This document shows, piece after piece, positions 9,469 through 18,972 of a DNA stretch of 39,346 nucleotides (position 1 is its first letter; every line of letters starts with the position of its first letter). The position numbers were made by a program, and so were the translations under genes. The stretch is from DATAMF01 sp964472565 (GTDB lineage: Bacteria > Chloroflexota > Anaerolineae > Aggregatilineales > Aggregatilineaceae): the NCBI GenBank assembly GCA_964472565.1, contig CAYYNB010000041.1, positions 1 through 39,346 of the forward strand, in the 5' to 3' direction. The notes under the pieces are model-generated. The model made no database searches and was not told the origin of the DNA. It was given only the letters and a program-made list of their open reading frames with translations.

Positions 9469-10530
9469 TTATTTCCAAATGCCCGGAATCTTAGTCCCAC
9501 AGCGGGGGCAAAGGCCCGCACTGGAGCTTAACTTATTCTCGATTACAGAAAAACCATAACGCCGGACCAGAGTCGTCTGACAGGACGGACAACGGGTATC
9601 TTCCCATTCCCCAGTACGGCCCGGAATATTGCCTGCGTATACGTAATTCAGTCCGGCTTCGGTCCCGATTTCCGCCGCGCGTTTCAGCGTATCGGCAGGG
9701 GTGCGGTCATGACCGCGCATTTTGTAGTCGGGATGGAAGGCGGTTACATGCCAGGGAATATCAGGCGAAACACTGCGGATATAGTTGGCGGCCTCCCACA
9801 GTTCGTCGTTACTATCATTCCAACCGGGCACGATCAAGGTGAGGACTTCCAGCCAAATTCCGGCTTCGTAAACCAGTTTGATCGTATCCAGCACGTTTTG
9901 CAGCACACCTCCGAGGTGTTGGCGATACAGTTTGTCCTGCATGGTCTTGAGGTCGATTTTGTACCCATCGAGCCAGGGCTTGAGATAGTTGATGACTTCG
10001 GGTGTGCCGTTGCCGTTGGAGATGTACATGGTCAGCATCCCGGCCTGTTTTGCCTTCTGGAACACCTCAACCGCCCACTCGGACGTGATCAAGGGTTCAT
10101 TGTAGGTGCTGGCAACCGCGCGTGACCGGTGGTTTTTCGCCCACGTGATCAACTCGTCGGCGGTGATGGGCATATAATCCCGGCCTGCTGCTTCGTCACG
10201 CAGTGTTTGCGAAATTTCCCAGTTCTGGCAGTAATCGCAGTGGAAATCACAACCTAACATGCCAAAACTGAGGACGGCGGCACCCGGTGTGATGTGGTAA
10301 AGCGGTTTTTTCTCGATGGGGTCAACCTGGAGCGCACCAACATACCCCTGTGGGACACGTAACACTCCCGCATGGTTATAACGGACCTGGCAAATACCAC
10401 GACGCCCCTCTTTGATCAAGCAGCGGTGCCCACAGGCTACACAGCGTATTTTCTTTTCAGCCGCATCCACAATCTCAACGAGATCACCGGGGGCGGTCAT
10501 TTGATCCAAATGATCCTGAAGTTTCAACAT
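9469..10530 (-). CDS. amrS: AmmeMemoRadiSam-system radical SAM enzyme
   Basis: 353 residues. The ATG at 10530 follows GGGGGA; a TTG 12 bases earlier is less likely. The radical SAM cluster motif is CDFHCDYC (CX3CX2C, near residue 92-99), followed by QNWEIS. The N-terminus has CVACGHRCLIKEGRRGICQVR and the C-terminus a zinc ribbon, CPSC near the start and CPRCGTKIPGIW at the end, both typical of the AmmeMemoRadiSam radical SAM protein, a relative of pyruvate formate-lyase activase (COG1180). The family usually neighbours MEMO and AMMECR1 genes; neither is in this window. Its exact reaction is not settled. It is first in a minus-strand run with the barrel protein and tauE. Confidence 0.9.
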   Translation of the reverse strand: MLKLQDHLDQMTAPGDLVEIVDAAEKKIRCVACGHRCLIKEGRRGICQVRYNHAGVLRVPQGYVGALQVDPIEKKPLYHITPGAAVLSFGMLGCDFHCDYCQNWEISQTLRDEAAGRDYMPITADELITWAKNHRSRAVASTYNEPLITSEWAVEVFQKAKQAGMLTMYISNGNGTPEVINYLKPWLDGYKIDLKTMQDKLYRQHLGGVLQNVLDTIKLVYEAGIWLEVLTLIVPGWNDSNDELWEAANYIRSVSPDIPWHVTAFHPDYKMRGHDRTPADTLKRAAEIGTEAGLNYVYAGNIPGRTGEWEDTRCPSCQTTLVRRYGFSVIENKLSSSAGLCPRCGTKIPGIWK

Positions 10531-10549
10531 GATGTCCCCCAAATACTCT

Positions 10550-10577
10550 GTTTTAGAATTTAGCAGACCTATGACAA
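10550..10577 (-). promoter_or_regulatory. Candidate amrS promoter
   Basis: On the minus strand, TTGTCA (10577-10572), 16 bases, then TAAAAC (10555-10550), 20 bases before the amrS ATG. It overlaps the T-tract of the recN terminator, so the two genes are probably insulated units. Confidence 0.45.
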
Positions 10578-10608
10578 AATAAAAAATGCCAAGCTTGGCC
10601 TGGCATTG
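10575..10608 (-). terminator. Rho-independent terminator after recN
   Basis: Read on the minus strand, the stem AATGCCA / TGGCATT (10607-10601 with 10591-10585) encloses a 9-base loop and is followed by TTTTTTATTTT. It lies about 32 bases after the recN stop. Confidence 0.8.
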
Positions 10609-10639
10609 GACTGTAAGGTTGCTCCACTATTTTCCTGGT

Positions 10640-12385
10640 TTAAGCCGTAGGTTCTAAGCGCTGCCCCTCTTTGGTGCGGCGGGCTAACATCAGAATGTCA
10701 TAGGCGCTTTGGCGAGCGCTCGACGTATCTGCCCCCAGCATTTCAGCTAATTCATCGACGCGGCCCTGATCGCTTAACTGTTCGATGCGAGTCACCGTAC
10801 GGCCCGACTTCACATGTTTGCTCACTTTGTAATGCGAGTCACCAAAACCCGCGAGTTGGGCCAAGTGAGTCACGACGAGCACCTGATGATTATCGGAGAG
10901 CTGCCATAATTTTTGGCCGACAACCACACCAATCCGGCCACCGATACCCTGGTCGATTTCATCAAAGATCAAGGTAGGTGTCTGGTCGGCATATGAGAGG
11001 ACTGCTTTCAGCGCCAGCATAATGCGGGCGGTTTCGCCACCGGATGCAACCTTTGCCAGGGGGCGGAGTGACTCGCCCTGGTTGGCAGACATATAAAATT
11101 CAATCTGATCGATGCCGGTGGCATTGAACATCAAGCGCCGTTCGCCCACATAACAACCGGTGGGGTCTTCTTCCTGGGCGATGCGAACTTCGTAGCGCGC
11201 GCCCTGCATTTTGAGTTCGCCCAGTTCCTTGATCACAGACTGGGTTAATTTGAGGGCGGCCTGCTGGCGTTTGTCGCTCAAGGCGGCGGCCAGCCTGCCG
11301 ACTTCGTGCAGGAATGTTTCTTCCTGCTCACGCAGTTCGGCCAGACGCTCTTCGCTGTGGGTGATGGCGTCAAGATCGGCCTGGGCCTTTTCAGCATAGG
11401 CCAGCACCGCTTCAAGCGTGCCGCCATATTTGCGCTTGAGGCGAGTCAGCACTTCGATGCGCTCTTCGATCTCATCCAGGCGACGGGGATCAAACTCAAT
11501 ACTCTCGCGGTACTGGCGCAAGGCGTGCGCTAATTCGTCGGCCTGGGCGCTCAGGTTTTCGGCCAGTTGATAACGTTCTTCGAGGGCCGGATCAAATTTG
11601 AGAAGTTTGCCTAAGACCAGGGCAACCTGAGCCAGCAGATCAACGGCTGAACCTTCACCCGCCTCACCTACCAGAGCAAACTGGGCTTCGGTAGCCAATT
11701 CCGCGATCTTTTCGGCATTCACCAGGCGGTTACGCTCCTGGCGGAGTTCTTCCTCTTCTTCGGGGCGCAGGTTCGCGGTTTCAATTTCCTGAATCTGGTA
11801 CTGCAACATATCCATCCGGCGGGCGAGGGCCGCTTCGTCGGTGAGCAAGCTGGCGATCTCGTCCCGGATATGATTCAACTGGCGGACCTGATCGCGGAGT
11901 TTGAGGCGCTCAGCTTCCAGGCCCGCATAACGATCCAGCAGGTAAAGATGCTGAGCCGGACGCAGCAAGGAGAGGTGTTCACCCTGGCCGTGAATATCAA
12001 CCAGCATCGCGCCTAAATCGCGGTAAACATTGAGATTACAGACGACACCATTCACACGCGCCTGACTACGGCCATTCGCGCGCACTTCGCGCATGAGACT
12101 CACTTCGTCGGGCGTGTCGCCTTCCAAATTTTCGGATTGGAGATAGGAATGGATCAGTTCGCGGGCGTGTTCGGGAATGTGAAAAGTACCCTCGACGACT
12201 GCCCGATCTGCGCCGCCCCGTACCCAGTTCGAATCGGAACGCTCACCCAGCAACAAATTCACAGCATCGACAATAATCGACTTGCCCGCGCCCGTCTCGC
12301 CGGTAATGACGATAAAACCGCTGCCCAAACTCAGCGCCAGTTCATCGATAATGGCGAAGTCTTTAATTCGCAGTTCTTGCAGCAT
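10640..12385 (-). CDS. recN: DNA repair protein RecN
   Basis: 581 residues, close to the family length. RecN is an SMC-like ATPase that acts at double-strand breaks, cohering DNA ends with RecA. The N-terminus MLQELRIKDFAIIDELALSL is diagnostic, and Walker A is GETGAGKSII (near 30-38). The centre is a long coiled coil (about 160-360) with LVDIHGQGEHLSLLRPAQHL before it. The C-terminal ABC half has LRPLAKVASGGETARIMLALK (signature) and TLIFDEIDQGIGG (Walker B). It starts six bases after the zinc-finger gene stop and is third in the nadK operon. recN is a classic LexA target, and the promoter region of this operon holds two LexA-type palindromes (13963-13994). Confidence 0.97.
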   Translation of the reverse strand: MLQELRIKDFAIIDELALSLGSGFIVITGETGAGKSIIVDAVNLLLGERSDSNWVRGGADRAVVEGTFHIPEHARELIHSYLQSENLEGDTPDEVSLMREVRANGRSQARVNGVVCNLNVYRDLGAMLVDIHGQGEHLSLLRPAQHLYLLDRYAGLEAERLKLRDQVRQLNHIRDEIASLLTDEAALARRMDMLQYQIQEIETANLRPEEEEELRQERNRLVNAEKIAELATEAQFALVGEAGEGSAVDLLAQVALVLGKLLKFDPALEERYQLAENLSAQADELAHALRQYRESIEFDPRRLDEIEERIEVLTRLKRKYGGTLEAVLAYAEKAQADLDAITHSEERLAELREQEETFLHEVGRLAAALSDKRQQAALKLTQSVIKELGELKMQGARYEVRIAQEEDPTGCYVGERRLMFNATGIDQIEFYMSANQGESLRPLAKVASGGETARIMLALKAVLSYADQTPTLIFDEIDQGIGGRIGVVVGQKLWQLSDNHQVLVVTHLAQLAGFGDSHYKVSKHVKSGRTVTRIEQLSDQGRVDELAEMLGADTSSARQSAYDILMLARRTKEGQRLEPTA

Positions 12386-12391
12386 TCTGCC

Positions 12392-12904
12392 TCACACACT
12401 TAGCCGTAAACCAAATTGAGCCACAGCGGTACTGGTCGCCATCACTAAATAGAGGCCCACTCCGAGCGGATTAACCAGTATAAACGGCAGGGCGCTTAAG
12501 ACCATACAGACACCAACCACCAGCCCGGTATAACGGCCCCGCCGCTTGTTGGTTAGCCGCATGATAATCTGCCCGATAACGCCCCCCACCGCCGGACCGA
12601 TGAAAAAGGCAATGAAAAACCAACGGATCATGGACAGAAAGCCGGCGGCCATAAAACCGAGCACAAGGGTCACCGCCGCAGCGATCACATAATCCAGCAT
12701 CTGCGCGTTAAAGAACGTGTTTTGCTGCTGGCGCACACACTCGCGGCAGCGGTAGCCGACGGGCGTTCGCACGGCACACCTGGTACACATGCGGCGGCCA
12801 CAGCGGTTACAATGCAAATTGGTGGCAATCGTCGGATGGACTGCGCAGTACGTCAGACCATCTTCTTCAGCATGACTCGTTTGTGTTTGTTCTGAAATCG
12901 TCAT
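12392..12904 (-). CDS. B-box-type zinc finger membrane protein
   Basis: 170 residues from the ATG at 12904 (a GTG six codons upstream is possible). Residues about 14-55 form a B-box-like zinc finger: CAVHP, then CNRCGRRMCTRCA, then GYRCRECV, eight metal ligands in all. The rest has three or four membrane helices (YVIAAAVTLVLGFMAAGFL, WFFIAFFIGPAVGGVIGQI, GLVVGVCMVLSALPFIL, VGLYLVMATSTAVAQFGL). This zinc-finger plus membrane layout is common in bacterial genomes and uncharacterised; a sensor or membrane adaptor is a guess. It sits between nadK (68 bases) and recN (6 bases). Confidence 0.8.
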   Translation of the reverse strand: MTISEQTQTSHAEEDGLTYCAVHPTIATNLHCNRCGRRMCTRCAVRTPVGYRCRECVRQQQNTFFNAQMLDYVIAAAVTLVLGFMAAGFLSMIRWFFIAFFIGPAVGGVIGQIIMRLTNKRRGRYTGLVVGVCMVLSALPFILVNPLGVGLYLVMATSTAVAQFGLRLSV

Positions 12905-12972
12905 TGTTGATCTTCTCGTCACCCGGTAATAAAAATGATTATCTCAAAAAAACGGGCTAAAATCTCGTTCTA

Positions 12973-13866
12973 TTATTGGTTTCTAATATGCGACCTGTCA
13001 CCCTTTTTGGCGGGACGAGGGGCTGACACGTGCGGTTCCAGGCGATCTAACAACGAACGGTAAAAATAGTGACGATCCCGAAGGCGGATGAACTGGCTGA
13101 TGCTGTCACTGGCACGAACCCGCACTTCGTCCGACGCTTCGAGGCTGGCGATCAATTCCCCATCGACGGTTAAAAACACTTCGGCGCTGGTGTCCGGCTC
13201 GACCTCAACCTGGATCGTTGCCCCCTGAGAGAGCACCATCGGACGGTCCATGCTGAGATGGGGCGCGATGGGAACCACCAGGATATTTTTTAATTCCGGG
13301 GGCAAAATGGGTCCCCCAACCGCCAGCGCATAGGCGGTTGAACCTGTGGGGGTGGCAATGATTAAACCATCCCCGTGATAGGTGGTCGCCCAACCGCCAT
13401 CGATATTGGTATTCAGCCGCACCGAACGCGCAATCGCACCCCGGCTAATCACTACATCATTCAGGGCCTCGGTCTGGTTGAGAACCACTTCGCCGCGCCG
13501 CACCTCACACTGGATCATCATACGCTGTTCGATCCAGTAGTTCCCGGCTAACAGCGTTTTCAGGCTTTCTTCCCATTCGTCGGGACTGACCTCGGTCAAA
13601 AAGCCCAGATAACCGGTGTTGATACCCAGCACGGACACTTTTTCGGGGGCACAGATGCGCGCTGCCCGCAACATGGCCCCGTCACCACCGATAGCAATAA
13701 TCAAATCGGAGCCGTGAACAAGGGGCTGTGCCCGCGACGTATCCCACACGGTTCGGACCCACGTATCGATCCCCTGGTCCAGCAGCCAGCGCGCGATTGT
13801 CTGCGCAATAGGGGCTGTGCTGGGACGAAGAGGATGCGCCAAAATACCTACGCGATGAAACGACAT
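12973..13866 (-). CDS. nadK: NAD kinase
   Basis: Makes NADP from NAD using ATP or polyphosphate. The ATG at 13866 (MSFHRVGILAHPLRP) gives 297 residues, the family length. The frame is open further upstream, but that part overlaps promoter motifs. The key motifs are present: IIAIGGDGAMLRAARIC (GGDG loop), LGINTGYLGFLTE (NTGxLGFL) and GDGLIIATPTGSTAYALAVGGPIL (conserved second site). No convincing Shine-Dalgarno precedes the start. It is first in an operon with the zinc-finger gene and recN, an arrangement that pairs redox cofactor supply with DNA repair and is seen in many bacteria (nadK-recN). Confidence 0.95.
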   Translation of the reverse strand: MSFHRVGILAHPLRPSTAPIAQTIARWLLDQGIDTWVRTVWDTSRAQPLVHGSDLIIAIGGDGAMLRAARICAPEKVSVLGINTGYLGFLTEVSPDEWEESLKTLLAGNYWIEQRMMIQCEVRRGEVVLNQTEALNDVVISRGAIARSVRLNTNIDGGWATTYHGDGLIIATPTGSTAYALAVGGPILPPELKNILVVPIAPHLSMDRPMVLSQGATIQVEVEPDTSAEVFLTVDGELIASLEASDEVRVRASDSISQFIRLRDRHYFYRSLLDRLEPHVSAPRPAKKGDRSHIRNQ

Positions 13867-13900
13867 AACCGGGGACTTTTCGCTGCTTATCATAGCTGCG

Positions 13901-13928
13901 ATTATAGCCCGGCGTATATTGGCGTCAA
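13901..13928 (-). promoter_or_regulatory. Proximal nadK promoter
   Basis: On the minus strand, TTGACG (13928-13923), a 16-base spacer, then a perfect TATAAT (13906-13901). Transcription would begin near 13893, which is also an in-frame ATG, leaving 13866 as the start with an ordinary leader. It lies downstream of the two LexA-type boxes. Confidence 0.6.
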
Positions 13929-13962
13929 AACAACCCGAATAACCCGAATAATCGAACAGTCC

Positions 13963-14004
13963 GAACATGTATTCCATTATACGAACAAAGGTTCTATCTG
14001 GCAA
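13963..14004 (-). promoter_or_regulatory. Distal nadK-recN promoter with two LexA-type boxes
   Basis: On the minus strand, TTGCCA (14004-13999), exactly 17 bases, then a perfect TATAAT (13981-13976). The spacer holds GAAC-N4-GTTC (13983-13994), a perfect palindrome of the Gram-positive LexA type. A second copy, CGAACATGTATTCC (13962-13975), differs from CGAACRNRYGTTYC at one position and lies just past the -10. LexA bound here would block RNA polymerase. LexA itself is not in the window. Confidence 0.75.
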
Positions 14005-14054
14005 GTTGGAAAAATAGAATAATGAATGGGATGATTATTTTCTTGGATCGGCCT

Positions 14055-14096
14055 AAAAGAATAGACCAAACACTTGGTTCGCAAAGCGTTTGGTCT
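14055..14096 (-). terminator. Probable terminator after radA
   Basis: Minus-strand stem AGACCAAAC / GTTTGGTCT (14096-14088 with 14071-14063), 16-base loop, then ATTCTTTT. It lies about 140 bases after the radA stop and upstream of the distal nadK promoter. The T-tract is imperfect. Confidence 0.55.
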
Positions 14097-14109
14097 TGGG
14101 GGAGCACCG

Positions 14110-14135
14110 GACGGTTGTGGGGGGCATCAACCGTC
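14110..14135. other. Hairpin in the radA-nadK intergenic region
   Basis: The sequence GACGGTTG / CAACCGTC (14110-14117 and 14128-14135) forms a perfect 8-bp stem around a G-rich 10-base loop, with no T-tract on either side. It lies between the radA stop and its probable terminator, so it may protect the mRNA 3' end. Confidence 0.4.
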
Positions 14136-14235
14136 TCAGTAATGCCCCTACTATAAATGAGCTTGATAGGTTGAACTTGACGGGCAGACGACTCCCACTC
14201 AACGGAACACCGCCGATCCTGACAATCACCTGATG

Positions 14236-15615
<1,380 letters not shown>

Positions 15616-15649
15616 GTGAAACTCCGTCTAAGCAGGATGATGCACAGGT

Positions 15650-15678
15650 AGTGTAGCGTGAACAAGTGTTCGGAGCAA
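15650..15678 (-). promoter_or_regulatory. radA promoter with LexA-type box in the spacer
   Basis: On the minus strand, TTGCTC (15678-15673), exactly 17 bases, then TACACT (15655-15650). The spacer contains GAAC-ACTT-GTTC (15671-15660), a perfect LexA-type palindrome. The ATG is 35 bases from the -10. Geometry matches the distal nadK promoter. Confidence 0.72.
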
Positions 15679-15704
15679 GGGAAACAAAAAACGTTGGGCG
15701 GTTG

Positions 15705-15737
15705 GGAAAATTAGGGGGGCAATGCGTGAATTGCCCC
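15705..15737 (-). terminator. Terminator after the VanW gene
   Basis: Minus-strand stem GGGGCAAT / ATTGCCCC (15737-15730 with 15723-15716), 6-base loop, then CCTAATTTT. It begins 25 bases after the stop at 15762. Confidence 0.65.
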
Positions 15738-15761
15738 ACCAAGCGCCGGAGCAGGGTCGTT

Positions 15762-17678
15762 TTACCCGTTGATACGCGGATCGCCGGGCGCAACTTCATA
15801 CTGGTTGGCCCACGAGACATAATGGCTGTGGAACTCTTCGTGATCGATAATCACGCGATCCCCTTCGTAGACGGTGCGATAGACGTAGACGTCCGCGCCG
15901 CTTACTGCATAATCAACCTGATTGATCTGGCCGGAGCGCAGGTTCGAATTGGCGCGGTAGATGGGCGGCGGGGGCGATGTCTGGTTCTTGATATACGGGC
16001 CTTCCTTCTCGACGCGGCGATCCAGGCCGGTGCTGTAGAATTTGAACGTGATGGTGCTGCTGTTCAGGTTGACGTAGGTTTCGATCAACAGGTGGTACGG
16101 CGTGTCGTTGGTGAAGCGCAGGTCTACGATAGGCGAGTAAACGGTGGCATCCATACCCGCGCCTTCACCCTGCTCGTAATAGCTGACGCGGTAGGCATGT
16201 TCCAGGCGCTCGTTGATCGGATAACCGCCGTAAAACGCCGCCTGAAAGGCCGTGGTCGCAACCTGACAGACGCCACCGCCCACACCCGGAATGGTTTGAT
16301 TGTTGACGATGATTAAGCCTGATTCATAGCCGGTTTCGGGGCTGACATCACCCAGCCATTCATTAAAGGAAAATTCGCTGTAGGGTGCGATGACGATCCC
16401 GTGAAAACGAGAGGCAGCAACCTCGATGTTGTTGCGGCGGGCCGCTGTCGAGCCGTAGTAGTAGGTCGTTTTCTGGATCACCAGTTCGGTAATACCTAAC
16501 TGGGAGGCTATCGCGGTATCGGGAATCTGGGCCGGGACGTTGATAAAAATTAACTGGACACGGCGCTGCGCCGGATCGGGAGAAAAGATGGCCGCTTCGA
16601 ATTGGGCTAAGGTGGTATCGATGTCTAAGGCACGCCCATTGACGCTATTTTCAATGACTTCAAGCTGGCTTGTTTCATCATCAAAGATAAACCGCGCATT
16701 GACGGGCTGGACTGTCAGATCGGGCGAGAGATTGTCTAAAAAGGCGCGGGCTTCATCCAGATTGAGGCGAACCTCATAGTGGGCTGTGCCATCGGCGGCT
16801 GTAACCAGTTCGTTGCTCACCATTTTGGCAAGGGTATCTACTGGAACGGACCAGGGGCCTTGACTTGGGCCTTCCCCTGCGGCAATGTAAAACTGCACCG
16901 GGGCGGAGAGTGCCAGATTGATTTGATCCGCCGCAGTGCTGGCATCGAGGATAGAGGGCTGAGTCTGGTAAGGTTCCAGGGTGATCACACTATGTGAATT
17001 GAGCGTGGTTATTTCCTGGCGCAGCACGGCCAGAGCCGCCGGGACATCCAGTGTATGCCCGACTTGCGCAGGCATGGCAACCGCCTGATTGTTGACCAGA
17101 CTCAGGCTGGCATTCAGCACCGGCTGGTTGATGTAGGTATTGGCGATCTCACTCAGAATTCGTTCGGCATTGGACTGATCGTAAACCAGTACCGGCGAAA
17201 CGCGATACCCTTTTTGGCGAACATCAAGCTGATCGAGGAAATTTTCGAGGCGGTTTCCACCCCGTCCGGCTTGATAAGCTTCGTCCACTGTCGCTTCAAG
17301 ATCCAATTGGAGGCCCAAATCGGCGGCGCTGTATGCCCAGCTTTTCCACTGGCCGTCTGCATCCTGATAGCGAAATTCAAAGGTCGCGGTTTCAAGTGCC
17401 TGACTGTTGCAGCCCACCTGATCAACCTGCTGCGACAGCGCCGAAATAGCTTCCTGGCGTGTCATCCTGGCCAGGTTAAGACCGCAGACCGTGGAAACGC
17501 CGGGGTAAATTTCGTCTTCGTGCAAAAACTGGTACCCAGCGAGCAAAATGATCAGCAGGAAAAACAGCAGGATCAGCCCGGTGAGCACGAGCAGCGGCAG
17601 ACGTAATACCCAGGGGTTCGCAGCGCCGTGCGTCGTTGATGAGCGGGGATGAGGATAGGGGACATTGGGAGCGCTCAT
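15762..17678 (-). CDS. VanW-family peptidoglycan-associated protein
   Basis: 638 residues from the ATG at 17678 (AGGG 10 bases upstream; a TTG 13 codons earlier is less likely). A cytoplasmic tail is followed by one membrane helix (LPLLVLTGLILLFFLLIILLAGY). Then come peptidoglycan-binding-4-like repeats (YPGVSTVCGLNLARMTRQEA, and again around 190-330). The VanW domain lies near 400-540: YYYGSTAARRNNIEVAA, PYSEFSFNEWLG, PGVGGGVCQVATTAFQAAF and NDTPYHLLIETYVN are its hallmarks. VanW proteins are linked to cell-wall metabolism and named after a vancomycin-resistance accessory gene, but their reaction is unknown; this is not evidence for resistance. A terminator follows the gene. Confidence 0.93.
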   Translation of the reverse strand: MSAPNVPYPHPRSSTTHGAANPWVLRLPLLVLTGLILLFFLLIILLAGYQFLHEDEIYPGVSTVCGLNLARMTRQEAISALSQQVDQVGCNSQALETATFEFRYQDADGQWKSWAYSAADLGLQLDLEATVDEAYQAGRGGNRLENFLDQLDVRQKGYRVSPVLVYDQSNAERILSEIANTYINQPVLNASLSLVNNQAVAMPAQVGHTLDVPAALAVLRQEITTLNSHSVITLEPYQTQPSILDASTAADQINLALSAPVQFYIAAGEGPSQGPWSVPVDTLAKMVSNELVTAADGTAHYEVRLNLDEARAFLDNLSPDLTVQPVNARFIFDDETSQLEVIENSVNGRALDIDTTLAQFEAAIFSPDPAQRRVQLIFINVPAQIPDTAIASQLGITELVIQKTTYYYGSTAARRNNIEVAASRFHGIVIAPYSEFSFNEWLGDVSPETGYESGLIIVNNQTIPGVGGGVCQVATTAFQAAFYGGYPINERLEHAYRVSYYEQGEGAGMDATVYSPIVDLRFTNDTPYHLLIETYVNLNSSTITFKFYSTGLDRRVEKEGPYIKNQTSPPPPIYRANSNLRSGQINQVDYAVSGADVYVYRTVYEGDRVIIDHEEFHSHYVSWANQYEVAPGDPRING

Positions 17679-17773
17679 ATTTTTTACCCTAACAACTAGA
17701 CTTCTGGAAAAAAACAACGATCATAGGCTATATTATTGATTTTATAGATCATTGCCACTGAGCGAAAATTCTG

Positions 17774-18127
17774 ATGTCAAATGAAGTTGAACGACCCCGA
17801 ACAACATCCCTGCGGGAAGCACGACGAACGGTGCTCCAACGGGCCTACTCGACCAAAGAAGTCGCGGCTGACCAGTTGATCACAGCGGCGGAACGACTTC
17901 GAGCAGAAGCGGTGCGGGTGGGCGATAAAGATGTTATCCAGCAGGCGGGCCAGATTTCGCACAGCCTGGAACGCGCAGCGATCTATCTGCACGGGCATAC
18001 GTTTGATCAGATGACGAATGATGCCACGCAGATGGTTCAAGCGAAACCCTGGCAGGCCGTGATGCTGGCGTTTGTGATGGGCACTATTTTTGGGCGAAGT
18101 TTCCGACGCAGCCGTAACCAAAGGTAA
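17774..18127 (+). CDS. DUF883-like small membrane-anchored protein
   Basis: 117 residues. The body is amphipathic helix (about 10-85), rich in Ala, Gln and charged residues, and the C-terminus is KPWQAVMLAFVMGTIFGRSFRR, a single membrane segment with a basic cap. This matches the layout of the ElaB/YqjD/DUF883 group, stress-linked inner-membrane proteins that can bind ribosomes in Escherichia coli; homology is suggested by layout only. The ATG at 17774 lacks a strong Shine-Dalgarno. It is divergent from the VanW gene and ends eight bases before the EthD-YbaK gene, so the two plus-strand genes are probably co-transcribed. Confidence 0.65.
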   Translation: MSNEVERPRTTSLREARRTVLQRAYSTKEVAADQLITAAERLRAEAVRVGDKDVIQQAGQISHSLERAAIYLHGHTFDQMTNDATQMVQAKPWQAVMLAFVMGTIFGRSFRRSRNQR

Positions 18128-18135
18128 AAGTTCAA

Positions 18136-18933
18136 ATGATTAAGTTGATTCTGCTGTTTAAACGGGCGGCCAAAACGGGCAGTTTTGAACTCCGCTACGA
18201 ACGCAACCTTACTTATCTTAAAAAAATGCCCGGTGTGCGCGACATTTGGATGAACAAAATCATCGGGGGACCAGCCGGAGAAGCACCGTATCTCCATATC
18301 GTCGAGGTGCTTTTTGACGACTTCGACGCGCTCGACGCGGCGCTGACTTCACCAGAAGGTGTTATGGCCGGAAAAGACCTGATGGATTTTGCCGGGCGAG
18401 AAGTGGAACTGGTGTTTGCCGAAGAGGTGGTCGAAAAAAAGCCACTCAGTCCTCAACATTTACAGGACTATCTGAAAGCGGAGGATATTGCGGCTGAAAT
18501 TATCTTCCCCGGCGTGCCCACACCCACCGTCCCGGCGGCGGCGCGCGCGCTTAAGGTGGATGAAGATCAAATCGTCAAATCGGTGGTGTTCCTTGTCGAT
18601 GAAAAACCATTTCTGGTGCTTGGCTGCGGTACACGGCACGTGGATCCGCGAAAGCTGGCAGAACGGCTGAATGTCAGCCGTAAACGGGTGAAATTAGCGG
18701 ATGCGGAACAAGTCCTTGAGATCACGGGGTATGCGGTGGGCACGGTGCCGCCGATTGGCCTCAAGACACCGATGGCGGCGTTTATGGACCCGGCGGTGCG
18801 CGCGTATCCGACCATTTATGCAGGGGGCGGCGGAATTGATGCACTGCTCCGCATCGACAGCGCGGATCTCGTTTCTTTGACGCGGGCCGAAGTGGTGTCG
18901 ATGTTAGAAGACGAGGAAGCGTCTGAGGCTTGA
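18136..18933 (+). CDS. EthD-like / YbaK aminoacyl-tRNA deacylase fusion
   Basis: 265 residues in two parts. Residues 1-98 (MIKLILLFKRAAKTGSFE, then MPGVRDIWMNKI, then LHIVEVLFDDFDALDAALTSPEGVMAGKDLMDFAG) resemble an EthD/ABM dimeric barrel. Residues 105-262 are a YbaK/ProX domain: TPTVPAAARALKVDEDQIVKSVVFLVDEKPFLVL, then DPRKLAERLNVSRKRVKLADAEQVLEITGYAVGTVPPIGLK. YbaK domains hydrolyse mischarged tRNAs such as Cys-tRNA(Pro). A fused barrel domain is unusual and may drive dimerisation or bring in a small ligand. The start follows AAAGG. The stop overlaps the promoter of the tRNA-Arg gene. Confidence 0.85.
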   Translation: MIKLILLFKRAAKTGSFELRYERNLTYLKKMPGVRDIWMNKIIGGPAGEAPYLHIVEVLFDDFDALDAALTSPEGVMAGKDLMDFAGREVELVFAEEVVEKKPLSPQHLQDYLKAEDIAAEIIFPGVPTPTVPAAARALKVDEDQIVKSVVFLVDEKPFLVLGCGTRHVDPRKLAERLNVSRKRVKLADAEQVLEITGYAVGTVPPIGLKTPMAAFMDPAVRAYPTIYAGGGGIDALLRIDSADLVSLTRAEVVSMLEDEEASEA

Positions 18934-18957
18934 CGTGCCCGTTAATACTGGTAAAAT
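18930..18957 (+). promoter_or_regulatory. tRNA-Arg promoter
   Basis: TTGACG (18930-18935), 16 bases, TAAAAT (18952-18957), ending 15 bases before the tRNA. The -35 overlaps the stop of the preceding gene. Confidence 0.6.
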
Positions 18958-18972
18958 TTAGCTAATCACCTT

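Noticed and set aside
13867..14004. Longer nadK N-terminus
   Set aside because: The extra codons overlap two promoters and LexA-type boxes, and NAD kinases begin near the VGILAHP segment.
15762..17678. VanW gene as a vancomycin-resistance determinant
   Set aside because: VanW domains are common wall proteins and no vanHAX-type genes are present.
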